Both the position numbers and the translations under genes were made by a program. A stretch of 17,812 nucleotides of DNA, taken from positions 1-17,812 of the forward strand of contig CAZAQS010000086.1 of NCBI GenBank assembly GCA_964486825.1, read 5' to 3'. A model generated the notes under the pieces. That model was not told the origin of the DNA. It did not search any database and saw only the letters and a program-made list of their open reading frames with translations. How positions within the stretch are numbered: position 1 is the first letter of the stretch; every line of letters begins with the position of its first letter. This document shows positions 6,486-13,777 of the stretch, piece after piece. The DNA comes from CAZAQS01 sp964486825 (GTDB lineage: Bacteria; Chloroflexota; Anaerolineae; Anaerolineales; UBA4823).

Positions 6486-6563
6486 GCTTAGATACTGCAA
6501 GTGACGATCACCGTCCCTTTCGTTTTAAGAGCAGCAAAGATAAGCGGAAGAGGGGCATTAAGA

Positions 6564-6569
6564 TAAAAT
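6564..6569 (+). promoter_or_regulatory. Probable -10 for leaderless cation-transporter mRNA
   Basis: TAAAAT lies 8 bases before the ATG at 6578, and no Shine-Dalgarno is near the ATG; the only purine-rich stretch is more than 20 bases away. No good -35 is seen. The spacing equals that at 884 and 9796. Confidence 0.4.
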
Positions 6570-6577
6570 AAGTAATT

Positions 6578-7489
6578 ATGAGCACTCTTGACCGCTCCGG
6601 ATTGACACGCTTTGCATGGCTTTCAATTCTTGCCGCTATCATTACCATCTCTCTGAAGCTGGGTGCTTTCTGGTTGACCAACTCGGTCGGCCTGCTCTCA
6701 GATGCAATTGAATCGCTTGTCAATCTGGTTACAGCCATCGTTGCGTTGGTATCCCTCACCATTGCCGCCCGCCCGGCGGATGAGGAATTCAGCTATGGCT
6801 ATTCCAAAATCGAGTTTTTTTCCAGCGGCTTTGAAGGTAGCATGATTCTGCTTGCAGCTGGCAGCATTGCTTTCACGGCCATTCCTCGCCTATTCAACCC
6901 ACAGCCGGTCGAGCAATTAGGACTGGGATTGGCTGTCTCCGCCGTGGCGGCAGCCATAAACCTGGGCGTATCTAGAGTCCTTATCCAGGCTGGCAAGCGC
7001 TACCGGTCCATCACGTTGGAAGCAGACGCCCGCCACCTGATGACCGATGTATGGACAACAGGAGGAGTTATCGTTGGGGTATCCCTGGTGGGCGTGACTG
7101 GCTGGGTGCGCCTGGATCCGATCCTGGCGTTGCTCGTGGCTTTGAACATCCTGGCAACAGGCTATGGCCTGTTACGTCGCTCGGCTCTCGGTTTGATGGA
7201 CGCTTCCCTTCCCCAAGAAGAGGTAAAAGAGATCCAGGAAGCTTTAGATATGTTTGAACACCTGGGCGTTAAATTCCATGCAGTACGCACTCGCTCGGCC
7301 GCTGCACGTGGTTTCGTCTCTATGCATATCCTGGTGCCTGGCGAATGGAGCGTGCAGCGCGGGCACTACCTGGCGGAACAGGTCGAAAATGAAATCCACC
7401 GCCGGCTGCCCCAAATCCATATCCTCACGCATGTAGAACCACTAGAGGACCCGGCATCCTGGAGGGACACCGGTCTGGACAGGGAATGA
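6578..7489 (+). CDS. Cation diffusion facilitator (CDF) family metal transporter
   Basis: CDF proteins are dimeric metal/proton antiporters that export Zn, Fe, Mn or Co. This 303-residue protein has about six membrane helices followed by a cytosolic alpha-beta domain (about residues 208-295). Counted from the start, the four positions that form the E. coli YiiP transport site (45, 49, 153, 157) are Glu45 and Asn49 in helix 2 (SDAIESLVNL) and His153 and Asp157 in helix 5 (HLMTD). The helix-5 pair is canonical and the helix-2 pair is not, so metal choice may differ from zinc. The C-domain has His-rich segments (KFHAVRTR, HILTHVEP). The start appears leaderless. The DUF299 gene follows after 13 bases, probably as an operon. 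Confidence 0.93.
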   Translation: MSTLDRSGLTRFAWLSILAAIITISLKLGAFWLTNSVGLLSDAIESLVNLVTAIVALVSLTIAARPADEEFSYGYSKIEFFSSGFEGSMILLAAGSIAFTAIPRLFNPQPVEQLGLGLAVSAVAAAINLGVSRVLIQAGKRYRSITLEADARHLMTDVWTTGGVIVGVSLVGVTGWVRLDPILALLVALNILATGYGLLRRSALGLMDASLPQEEVKEIQEALDMFEHLGVKFHAVRTRSAAARGFVSMHILVPGEWSVQRGHYLAEQVENEIHRRLPQIHILTHVEPLEDPASWRDTGLDRE

Positions 7490-7502
7490 AAAAAGGAAAT
7501 CT

Positions 7503-8351
7503 ATGGATAGCATGACAGAGAAAGGAAATAAGCAAACAATCAATAACCCGCCAATCTTGGTTGTTTCCGGAGGAGTAGGCGCCAGTGGTAAACAGGTAAT
7601 GCACACGCTATTAGCCCAGTTCCCCGAAGTTCAAGTACCTGTAATTACACATGGAAACACTCGCACCCTGGAACAAATTGGTGAAGTGGTTGCCGAGGCA
7701 AAGGAATCAGGCGGTTTGATCGTGTATACCCTTATCGACTCTCCACTCCGTAACCAATTAGCAGAAAAAGCCCGGGCTGAAGGGGTAGAGGCAGTTGATT
7801 TAATGGGCGATTTGATCCACTGGGTTACAGACCGGTACGGTCAAGAGCCGCTTGGCGTTCCTGGGCTTTACCGCCAGCTCCACAAGGATTATTTCGAAAG
7901 GGTTGACGCGATTGAATTTTCCATGCAACATGACGATGGAAAAGACCCCAGCGGATGGGGACAGGCCGACATCATCCTGGTTGGTGTGTCCAGGACGGGC
8001 AAGACACCTATCAGCCTCTATCTATCCGTTTTAGGTTGGAAAGTAGCGAATATCCCGTTAATTCCAGAAATCCCCACGCCGGGTGGCTTATCGCAACTAG
8101 ATCCTAAGCGAGTTATCGGCTTGACGATCGAACCGGGGCAGCTTCTGCTCCATCGCCAGCACAGGCAGAGCAGTCTGGGAGCTCCGGGAGAATCTGGATA
8201 CGCTGCCCCAGCGGTAGTGTACGAGGAAATCAAGCAATCGCGCAGGCTCTTCCGGCAGGCAGGCTATGCAACCATCAACGTCACCGACAAGCCAATTGAA
8301 ACATGCGCGGATGAGATTATTCGCACCATTACCCGGCAACTGAGGCTTTAA
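7503..8351 (+). CDS. PEP synthase / PPDK regulatory kinase-pyrophosphorylase (DUF299)
   Basis: This family switches pyruvate phosphate dikinase or PEP synthase off by ADP-dependent threonine phosphorylation and on by phosphate-dependent dephosphorylation. The 282-residue protein shows the signature AIEFSMQHDDGKDPSGWGQ, then ADIILVGVSRTGKT with the P-loop at residues 161-168, and VANIPLIPEIPTP. The N-terminal VVSGGVGASGKQVMHTLLAQFP is the usual first domain motif. Length is normal. The ATG follows a GGA Shine-Dalgarno by 5 bases; an ATG three codons further in is an alternative. The target enzyme is not in this window, so PSRP versus PDRP cannot be decided. Confidence 0.94.
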   Translation: MDSMTEKGNKQTINNPPILVVSGGVGASGKQVMHTLLAQFPEVQVPVITHGNTRTLEQIGEVVAEAKESGGLIVYTLIDSPLRNQLAEKARAEGVEAVDLMGDLIHWVTDRYGQEPLGVPGLYRQLHKDYFERVDAIEFSMQHDDGKDPSGWGQADIILVGVSRTGKTPISLYLSVLGWKVANIPLIPEIPTPGGLSQLDPKRVIGLTIEPGQLLLHRQHRQSSLGAPGESGYAAPAVVYEEIKQSRRLFRQAGYATINVTDKPIETCADEIIRTITRQLRL

Positions 8352-8352
8352 C

Positions 8353-8610
8353 ATGCCTGGTATATTACAAGCAAGCCCCATAATTCCCCAGGACCATACC
8401 ATAACGGTCGAGGACCTTTCCATTTTCAGCCGAGACCAGCAAAATGACAGGATGGATATCGACTCGGGAGGGCGTGCCTTAGCCGCGCTCGTTCGTCCAT
8501 ACGCTCGCAAAATTGCCGGGGAGCCTCTCCGGATGACCTTCGACCTGAAGCAGGCTAGCGTCCTGCGAGCTTTCCCCACAGCCCCTGCTGATCAGGACAG
8601 CTCCGCGTAG
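8353..8610 (+). pseudogene. Short ORF resembling C-terminal piece of a GH5 endoglycoceramidase-like enzyme
   Basis: This 85-codon ORF begins 1 base after the DUF299 stop. Its segment TVEDLSIFSRDQ, then GGRALAALVRPYARKIAGEPLRMTFDL, resembles the stretch just after the catalytic barrel in GH5 endoglycoceramidase-like glycosidases, where a LVRPYPRAVAGTP-type motif precedes a small beta domain. Neither the catalytic barrel nor the remaining beta domain is present: the intact DUF299 gene lies directly upstream and tag overlaps the last 19 bases. I therefore read it as a decayed remnant. It could instead be a small expressed protein, since the start could be reached by ribosomes finishing DUF299. 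The resemblance is from memory of the motif and not from alignment. Confidence 0.4.
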
Positions 8611-9155
8611 CGAAAGCATTCGACGAGGTGGTCGTTCACCATGCCGGTCGCCTGCATATGGGCATAACAGATGGTAGGACCGACAAATTTAAAGCCACGC
8701 CGCACCAGGTCTTTGCTCATTGCCATGGATTCGGTTGTTTGGGCCGGTATATCTGCCAGGCTATTCCAGGCATTGATGATCGGCTTTCCCCCAACAAAAC
8801 TCCAGATATACCTGGCAAAGCTGCCAAACTCGCGCTGCACTTCAAGAAAAGCCTTTGCATTGCTGACGGCTGATTCGACCTTCCGCCTATTGCGGATGAT
8901 ACCGGCGTTGGTTAGCAACTGACCGATCCGGTTTTCATCGTATTGGGCGACCTTTTGGGGATCAAAATAATCGAAGGCTTCCCGGTAATGCTTCCGTCTC
9001 TTCAGTATCGTCAACCAACTTAGTCCAGCCTGAGCACCTTCCAGGATCAAGAACTCAAAGATCAACCGGTCATCATGGACAGGAACACCCCATTCTTCAT
9101 CATGGTAGCGTATATAAAGCGGGTCGTTGGTAGACCACTGGCAGCGTTTCTTCAT
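8592..9155 (-). CDS. tag: DNA-3-methyladenine glycosylase I
   Basis: Tag excises 3-methyladenine from alkylated DNA. The 187-residue product follows the E. coli protein closely, one residue offset: zinc ligands Cys5, His18, His176 and Cys180, and the base-pocket Glu39 in LEGAQAGLSW. Other matching stretches are DPLYIRYHDEEWGVP, NAGIIRNRRKV, YIWSFV and RRGFKFVGPTICYAHMQATGMVNDH. It lies 12 bases after the alkyltransferase-like gene and shares its promoter. Together they form a DNA-alkylation repair operon. Confidence 0.97.
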   Translation of the reverse strand: MKKRCQWSTNDPLYIRYHDEEWGVPVHDDRLIFEFLILEGAQAGLSWLTILKRRKHYREAFDYFDPQKVAQYDENRIGQLLTNAGIIRNRRKVESAVSNAKAFLEVQREFGSFARYIWSFVGGKPIINAWNSLADIPAQTTESMAMSKDLVRRGFKFVGPTICYAHMQATGMVNDHLVECFRYAELS

Positions 9156-9167
9156 TAAGGCTCTCTC

Positions 9168-9608
9168 TCACAGATCCATCTCTACCTGTTTTGGCTTTGG
9201 GAAACCAGGCGGTGGCAGCAAACCCCGCTCTTGCAGCCACTTCTCGGGTGGACCCGACCACCCGTAGCGACTCAGTTCCACCTGGTCGCGCTCGTCGAAC
9301 TGGATGCCTTCATCCTCTAGCAAATCTCGCTGAATAAGAGCAGCTTCCTTTCTTCCAAGGCTGATCTTCCCCTGGGAATTGATCACCCGTTGCCAGGGGA
9401 CTCCTTCCGGGCAGGCTGCCATGGCTCCACCCACCCAACGCGGTCCAAATGCCTTGTATTTGCTCGCCTCAGTCTCTTCCGGCGCGGGAATCATGGCTGC
9501 GATTTGTCCATAGGTAGTTACGTTGCCCGCTGGAACCTGTCGCACGATCTCCCATACCAGGATATTGTAAGCAGTCTGGTCTCGAGGCGAAGAATAATTT
9601 ACTGGCAT
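9168..9608 (-). CDS. Alkyltransferase-like (ATL) MGMT-family protein
   Basis: ATL proteins bind O6-alkylguanine and flag it for nucleotide-excision repair instead of removing the alkyl group. This 146-residue protein has the MGMT DNA-binding fold: the helix-turn-helix segment VPAGNVTTYGQIAAMI (residues 25-40) and RWVGGAMAACPEGVPWQRVIN. In the active-site motif PCHR the cysteine is replaced by tryptophan (PWQR, Trp72), the hallmark of ATL. It is somewhat longer than minimal ATLs, with a C-terminal tail (RYGWSGPPEKWLQERGLL). The ATG follows a strong GGGAGG Shine-Dalgarno. It is the first gene of the ATL-tag operon. Confidence 0.93.
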   Translation of the reverse strand: MPVNYSSPRDQTAYNILVWEIVRQVPAGNVTTYGQIAAMIPAPEETEASKYKAFGPRWVGGAMAACPEGVPWQRVINSQGKISLGRKEAALIQRDLLEDEGIQFDERDQVELSRYGWSGPPEKWLQERGLLPPPGFPKPKQVEMDL

Positions 9609-9639
9609 ATCTACCTCCCTTACAATTCGCTTTTCAAGA

Positions 9640-9653
9640 AATAGGAACCTATT
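9640..9653. promoter_or_regulatory. Palindromic candidate operator in the ATL-tag leader
   Basis: AATAGG-AA-CCTATT is a perfect 6-2-6 inverted repeat, extended imperfectly outward (AAGAAATAGG / CCTATTCTT). A further CCTATT half-site lies at 9661-9666. It sits between the predicted start site (near 9692) and the ATL start codon (9608). It may bind a repressor or form an mRNA hairpin; no regulator can be named. Confidence 0.35.
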
Positions 9654-9698
9654 CTTACCACCTATTAAAACCTAAATTTCCGATTATGTGGGTTTCAA

Positions 9699-9727
9699 AA
9701 TATAGCGGAAATACAGTTGGGCGTCAA
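9699..9727 (-). promoter_or_regulatory. ATL-tag operon promoter
   Basis: On the minus strand TTGACG (9727-9722) and TATATT (9704-9699) are separated by exactly 17 bases, each matching consensus at 5 of 6 positions. The start would lie near 9692, giving an about 84-base leader with a palindrome. Confidence 0.75.
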
Positions 9728-9781
9728 GCAGGTTGTATGTCAAGCGTTTGACCCGCCTCAACCACCAGGAGACAACTCGGA

Positions 9782-9787
9782 TATAAT
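9782..9787 (+). promoter_or_regulatory. murJ -10 element, leaderless start
   Basis: A perfect TATAAT ends 8 bases before the GTG at 9796, which has no Shine-Dalgarno. Further upstream, GTCAA-GCGT-TTGAC (9739-9752) is an inverted repeat, with another GTCAA at 9723-9727. The TTGACC within it is too far from this -10 (28 bases) to serve as its -35. Confidence 0.6.
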
Positions 9788-9795
9788 CAACCTCT

Positions 9796-11367
9796 GTGGC
9801 AACCTCCACTCCTTCCGCCAACCAGCAAATAGCCAGGGCAGCCGGTACCATCATGCTGGCGTTCATTGCGAGCCAGCTGATCGGGCTGGCGCGCTACGTC
9901 CTTATCGCGGCTACTTTTAGCACCAGCAGGGAGATGGAGGCTTTTACTGCTGCCAACCGGGTGGGTGAGTCAATCTTCTACCTGGTGGCAGGCGGTGCGT
10001 TAGCGTCTGCCTTCATCCCTACCTTTACAGGTTTGCTCGCTAAAGAAGACCGGCAGGCCGCCTGGAAGCTTGCTTCGGCAATCGGAAACCTTGTGCTGCT
10101 AGTTTTAATTGTTCTTAGCGGGCTAGCTGCCATCTTTGCTCCCCAAATCGTACGCTACCTGCTGGCGCCCGGCTTCGCAAGCGACCCGGTAAAGTTTAAA
10201 CTGACCGTGGACCTGATGCGCCTGATGCTACCCTCAGCGGTGATATTTGGTGTGAGCGGTCTAATCATGGGGATACTCAACTCTCACCAGGTCTTCCTGA
10301 TCCCAGCCTTAACCCCCTCGATGTATTCCTTAGGGATGATTTTTGGTGTTTTAGTGCTCTCCCCTCGCATGGGGATCTACGGCCTGGCATGGGGTGTATT
10401 GATCGGTGCAGCCTTACACCTGATACTACAAATACCTTCCTTACTGCGCCAAAAGGGTAATTACTTCCCTACTTTGGGGTTGCATCTTCCAGACGTGCGC
10501 GAAGTAGGCCGGTTGATGGGACCACGCCTGTTTGGTGTGGCCGTGGTGCAATTGAATTTTTGGGTAAACATCCGGCTGGCTTCCCCCTATCCGGGGAGTG
10601 CGTCGGCAATTTTTTATGCCTTCACATTGATGCTGATGCCTCAAGCTGCCATCGCCCAATCGATAGCCATCGCCGCTATGCCGACATTTTCCCGGCAGGC
10701 TGCCCTCGGAAAGCTGGATGAGATGCGCACTTCCCTTGCAGCCAGCTTACGGAGTGTGCTGCTCCTGTCTGTACCAGCATCGGTGGGCTTGATGCTCCTG
10801 CGAGAACCCTTGACTGCCTTGCTGCAGTTCGACGAGGGCGGGGCAAAATTGGTCTCCTGGGCATTACTGTGGTATGCAGCAGGGCTCGTGGGCCATTCAG
10901 TAGTGGAGATCCTGGCTCGAGCATTTTATTCCCTGCACGATACCAAGACTCCGGTGATTATAGGCGCAGCTGCAATGGGGACAAACATTATACTCAGCGT
11001 GACTTTCCTGGCTTTATTCGCACGCGTTGGCTGGGCGCCGCATGGAGGCCTGGCTTTGGCAAATTCAACTGCCACAGCCCTTGAGGCGCTCGTTTTACTT
11101 CACTTGATGAGGCGTAGGCTGGACGGTATGGAGGGACGGCGAGTCTTGGAAGGCGGTTTACATAGCGCCGGTGCAGCCACTCTCATGGCGCTGGGCTTGT
11201 TTGCCTGGCTGGCAACCACCCAGGGGAGGCCAGACTGGCTGGTACTACTCGGGGGATTGGCGATTGGTAGCGGGATCTACAGCGCCCTCATTATAGGAGC
11301 GGGCGTCCCGGAAGCCAGGAGCTTGTTAAACAGCCTGATAAGAAAAGGAAAAGCGGTTATACCCTGA
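9796..11367 (+). CDS. murJ: Lipid II flippase MurJ (MviN)
   Basis: MurJ moves lipid II across the cytoplasmic membrane for peptidoglycan synthesis. The 523-residue protein is hydrophobic throughout, with the 13-14 helices expected for the MOP fold. The N-terminal signature is present: ASQLIGLARYVLIAATF, MEAFTAANRVGESIFYLVAGGALASAFIPTFT (about residues 46-77). So is the later RAFYSLHDTKTPV (about 374-386), which matches the RxFYAxxDTxTP motif of MurJ. The GTG start is supported by a TATAAT 8 bases upstream and lack of a Shine-Dalgarno. It is divergent from the ATL-tag operon, and its last 11 bases overlap the convergent PAP2-like gene. Confidence 0.92.
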   Translation: MATSTPSANQQIARAAGTIMLAFIASQLIGLARYVLIAATFSTSREMEAFTAANRVGESIFYLVAGGALASAFIPTFTGLLAKEDRQAAWKLASAIGNLVLLVLIVLSGLAAIFAPQIVRYLLAPGFASDPVKFKLTVDLMRLMLPSAVIFGVSGLIMGILNSHQVFLIPALTPSMYSLGMIFGVLVLSPRMGIYGLAWGVLIGAALHLILQIPSLLRQKGNYFPTLGLHLPDVREVGRLMGPRLFGVAVVQLNFWVNIRLASPYPGSASAIFYAFTLMLMPQAAIAQSIAIAAMPTFSRQAALGKLDEMRTSLAASLRSVLLLSVPASVGLMLLREPLTALLQFDEGGAKLVSWALLWYAAGLVGHSVVEILARAFYSLHDTKTPVIIGAAAMGTNIILSVTFLALFARVGWAPHGGLALANSTATALEALVLLHLMRRRLDGMEGRRVLEGGLHSAGAATLMALGLFAWLATTQGRPDWLVLLGGLAIGSGIYSALIIGAGVPEARSLLNSLIRKGKAVIP

Positions 11368-11809
11368 CCCACCATAGAACCTGCGCAACAAGGAATCCAA
11401 AAAGTGTACCACTGAGCGCTTCAAGAGGTGTATGGCCAAGCACTTCGCGAAGCTGTTCTTCTCTTAAAGGATGACCATGCGCAAGGTCGCGAATCATGGT
11501 ATTGATGATCTCGGCATGCTTGCCTGCCTGGCGACGTATACCGGTAGCATCATAGATGACCACCATGGCAAACACGGCCGCCAGCGCATATATAGGTGTC
11601 TCAAAACCTTGAAAGAGACCGATAGAATGCGCACAGGCGGTTACCAGGGCGGAATGAGAGCTGGGCATGCCTCCAGCACGCAGGGGTAGCGTCCAATCCC
11701 AGCGCTTGTTTCGAATAAATTCTAGCGGGACTTTGATGATCTGGGCTAAACCCCATGCGACCAGCGCTGCAATGAGGGCCGGATTGGAAAGGAAGCTGGG
11801 GAGCTGCAT
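11357..11809 (-). CDS. Divergent PAP2 family protein (DUF212, YuiD-like)
   Basis: This 150-residue membrane protein has the three divergent-PAP2 signatures: RAGGMPSSHSA (about residues 44-54), YDATGIRRQAGKHAEIIN (86-103) and LGHTPLEALSG (124-134), with hydrophobic helices between them. PAP2 enzymes remove phosphate from lipids such as undecaprenyl or phosphatidyl phosphates, but no activity is established for this subgroup. It starts 4 bases after xseB and ends inside the last 11 bases of murJ on the other strand. It is the last gene of the xseA operon. Confidence 0.9.
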   Translation of the reverse strand: MQLPSFLSNPALIAALVAWGLAQIIKVPLEFIRNKRWDWTLPLRAGGMPSSHSALVTACAHSIGLFQGFETPIYALAAVFAMVVIYDATGIRRQAGKHAEIINTMIRDLAHGHPLREEQLREVLGHTPLEALSGTLFGFLVAQVLWWVRV

Positions 11810-11813
11810 CGGG

Positions 11814-12068
11814 TTATTGATCAGGATTGAAGTCGACGAGTTCTTTACCTGATAGTTGCTGGACTTTCAGTTCAGCCTTGTCCAACAGGTCGGTACAAAA
11901 GCGGACCAAATCCTGGCCCCGCTCATAAAGCGCCAGGGCATCTTCTAAGGAAATTTCTTCTGATTCTAAAGCAGTGATAATCCCTTCCAGCTCTGCAAAA
12001 GCATGCTCGTAGGATAATTCTTCCAAAGGAGTTATCCCAATTCCGGTGGGTAAGGCTGTGGAGGTCAT
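11814..12068 (-). CDS. xseB: Exodeoxyribonuclease VII small subunit
   Basis: XseB subunits form coiled helices on the large subunit XseA; together they degrade single-stranded DNA. The 84-residue protein contains the family core SYEHAFAELEGIITALESEEISLEDALALYERG, then LVRFCTDLLDKAELKVQQL. A poorly conserved about 18-residue N-terminal extension (STALPTGIGITPLEEL) precedes it. Its start lies 3 bases after the stop of the membrane-protein gene that separates it from xseA. Confidence 0.95.
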   Translation of the reverse strand: MTSTALPTGIGITPLEELSYEHAFAELEGIITALESEEISLEDALALYERGQDLVRFCTDLLDKAELKVQQLSGKELVDFNPDQ

Positions 12069-12071
12069 AAG

Positions 12072-12518
12072 TTACTCCTGCTCGGTGGTCTCGATCTCAA
12101 GTGGAGGGGTACTGTGAAAGGCTCGTAACGGAGCGTCATCCGGCAGCGAATCCGAGACATAAAAGTTAAAAAGCTCTTCCTGTATTTGACTCTGCCTTAA
12201 ATAGGCCTGGATATCCGGCCCAACATCTTTACGATAGGTTTCGCCAATGGCCCGTCTTTTTGCATTAAATGAGATCAATGCAATGGCGCCCAACATCACC
12301 ATCACACCCAATATCCAGGCAATGAAGGCTGTGATGAGAGGAAAAACGCCCCAAACATATAGCCCGAAGACGAGTGCAGCCATGGGCAACCCGATCAATG
12401 CACACCCCAGGCCAAATGCCTGTTCAGCTCCTTGTGCGCCGGCCTTCTCCAGCCTCTCATTGCTGGCTCCGGTCAGCTCGGAGAGTTCCAGGCGCTCCTG
12501 GTCCGTGAGGTCATCCAC
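12072..12518 (-). CDS. Two-helix membrane protein inserted between xseA and xseB
   Basis: This 148-residue product has no family that I recognise. A charged N-terminus (DDLTDQERLELSELTGASNERLEKAG) is followed by two hydrophobic helices (about residues 35-57 and 59-84), then a basic stretch (NAKRRAIGETYRKD) and an acidic tail ending in ETTEQE. The GTG start overlaps the xseA TAG stop by one base (TAGTG), so translation is probably coupled; a nearby ATG is out of frame. Being locked inside the exonuclease VII operon suggests co-expression with it. A membrane link for the exonuclease is speculation. Confidence 0.75.
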   Translation of the reverse strand: MDDLTDQERLELSELTGASNERLEKAGAQGAEQAFGLGCALIGLPMAALVFGLYVWGVFPLITAFIAWILGVMVMLGAIALISFNAKRRAIGETYRKDVGPDIQAYLRQSQIQEELFNFYVSDSLPDDAPLRAFHSTPPLEIETTEQE

Positions 12519-13741
12519 TACCTCGTCTCCCTTTCATCCACCTTTACGCCAAACTGTCCATCGCGAACTTGAACTTGCAATGGATCGCCAGCCTGGACTT
12601 GATCGACGCTACGGATAAGCTCCCCATCCTGACGTGTAACTACGGCGAAACCCCGCCTTAGAACGGCTTCAGGGTTCAGAGCGCCTAACCTCTGCTCCAG
12701 GCTGGATAGGCGCGTTCGCTTCAACAGCATGGTGGTCGATAGAGCAGACATCCCCCGCCTGGCCAGGTCGTCCAGTTGCTGTCGGTCTGAGCGGATACGC
12801 GCTCGCGGGGAAAGCATTTGCAAACGCAAATGAAGCTCGTCCAACTGCCAGCGGGGTGCTTGCAGGTGAGAGCGGATCATATGACTCAGACTGCGGGAAA
12901 GATCTTGCAAAGCGCCGTGCAGCTCTTCTCGGTCAGCAGCAGCAAGCTCGGCTGCCGCGGTGGGAGTCGGTGCACGTAGATCGGCGGCAAAATCCGCCAG
13001 GGTAAAATCAGTCTCATGACCTACCCCACAGATGACCGGGACAGAACAGGCAGCAATCGCACGTACCAACCTCTCATCATTGAATGCCCACAGGTCTTCG
13101 ATCGAGCCTCCACCGCGTGCCAACAAGATCACATCCGGGTCCACCTCTCGCTCCAATCCATCAAGCGCTGCGATGATTAAGGCGGGCGCCTCTTCCCCTT
13201 GAACAGGAGTTGGCGAAATGACGACCCGAGCCATAGGACAACGCCTCTTCAAAGTGTTCAAGATATCTCGAAAAGCAGCCCCAGTGGGCGATGTAACAAC
13301 GCCAATACAGCCAGGCAAACGTGGAATGGACCGCTTGCGTTCCGGGTCGAACAGGCCTTCGGCCTCCAGGCGCTCCTTCAGTCTCAAGAACTCTTGAAAG
13401 AGCATCCCCTCACCGGTTGCGCGGATTTTATCAGCGTAAAGCTGGTAGATCCCGTTAGCCTCGTACAACCCGATGCTGCCGTGCACTTCGACCGCGTCTC
13501 CATCTCGCGGTAATAACTTCTGGCGTTGTACGTCCGTACGCCACATAACGCAGCGCAGCGAGGCGTTCATATCTTTGAGGGTAAAATAGAGATGTCCGGA
13601 GGAAGGCCGCGAACAGTTCGATACTTCTCCTACGACCCAAACATCCTGCAGGTCGTAATCGCTTTCCAGCAGTTGGCGAATGAAACGTGTCAGGCTGCCA
13701 ACTGACCAGGTACGGTTTTGGAAAAGGGGTAACTGGGCCAT
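12518..13741 (-). CDS. xseA: Exodeoxyribonuclease VII large subunit
   Basis: XseA carries the nuclease active site of exonuclease VII. The protein is 407 residues from the ATG at 13741. An OB-fold nucleic-acid-binding domain (about 10-105) holds VGEVSNCSRPSSGHLYFTLKD. The catalytic domain has VVTSPTGAAFRDIL (about 149-162), GGGSIEDLWAFNDE (210-223) and GVGHETDFTLADFAADLRAPTPTAAAE (about 239-265), followed by a helical region and the C-terminal LRRGFAVVTRQDG segment. An open frame extends 26 codons further upstream. The internal ATG is preferred because a consensus promoter (TTGACA-17-TATGCT) ends 7 bases before it and lies inside that extension. MAQLPLF also fits the family N-terminus. Confidence 0.95.
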   Translation of the reverse strand: MAQLPLFQNRTWSVGSLTRFIRQLLESDYDLQDVWVVGEVSNCSRPSSGHLYFTLKDMNASLRCVMWRTDVQRQKLLPRDGDAVEVHGSIGLYEANGIYQLYADKIRATGEGMLFQEFLRLKERLEAEGLFDPERKRSIPRLPGCIGVVTSPTGAAFRDILNTLKRRCPMARVVISPTPVQGEEAPALIIAALDGLEREVDPDVILLARGGGSIEDLWAFNDERLVRAIAACSVPVICGVGHETDFTLADFAADLRAPTPTAAAELAAADREELHGALQDLSRSLSHMIRSHLQAPRWQLDELHLRLQMLSPRARIRSDRQQLDDLARRGMSALSTTMLLKRTRLSSLEQRLGALNPEAVLRRGFAVVTRQDGELIRSVDQVQAGDPLQVQVRDGQFGVKVDERETR

Positions 13742-13748
13742 TTGCGCA

Positions 13749-13777
13749 AGCATACTCTTTTTAGGTAGGACTGTCAA
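13749..13777 (-). promoter_or_regulatory. xseA operon promoter, leaderless start
   Basis: On the minus strand a perfect TTGACA (13777-13772), 17 bases, then TATGCT (13754-13749), then 7 bases to the ATG at 13741. It should drive xseA, the membrane protein, xseB and the PAP2-like gene. There is no Shine-Dalgarno between -10 and ATG. Confidence 0.8.

Noticed and set aside
8097..8579. 160-codon minus-strand open frame
   Set aside because: It crosses the end of DUF299 and the following short ORF, with no motif and no ribosome site. It would need to share sequence with a strongly conserved gene.
9168..9608. Active O6-methylguanine-DNA methyltransferase (Ogt/MGMT)
   Set aside because: The acceptor cysteine of the PCHR motif is tryptophan (PWQR), so alkyl transfer is not expected; called ATL instead.
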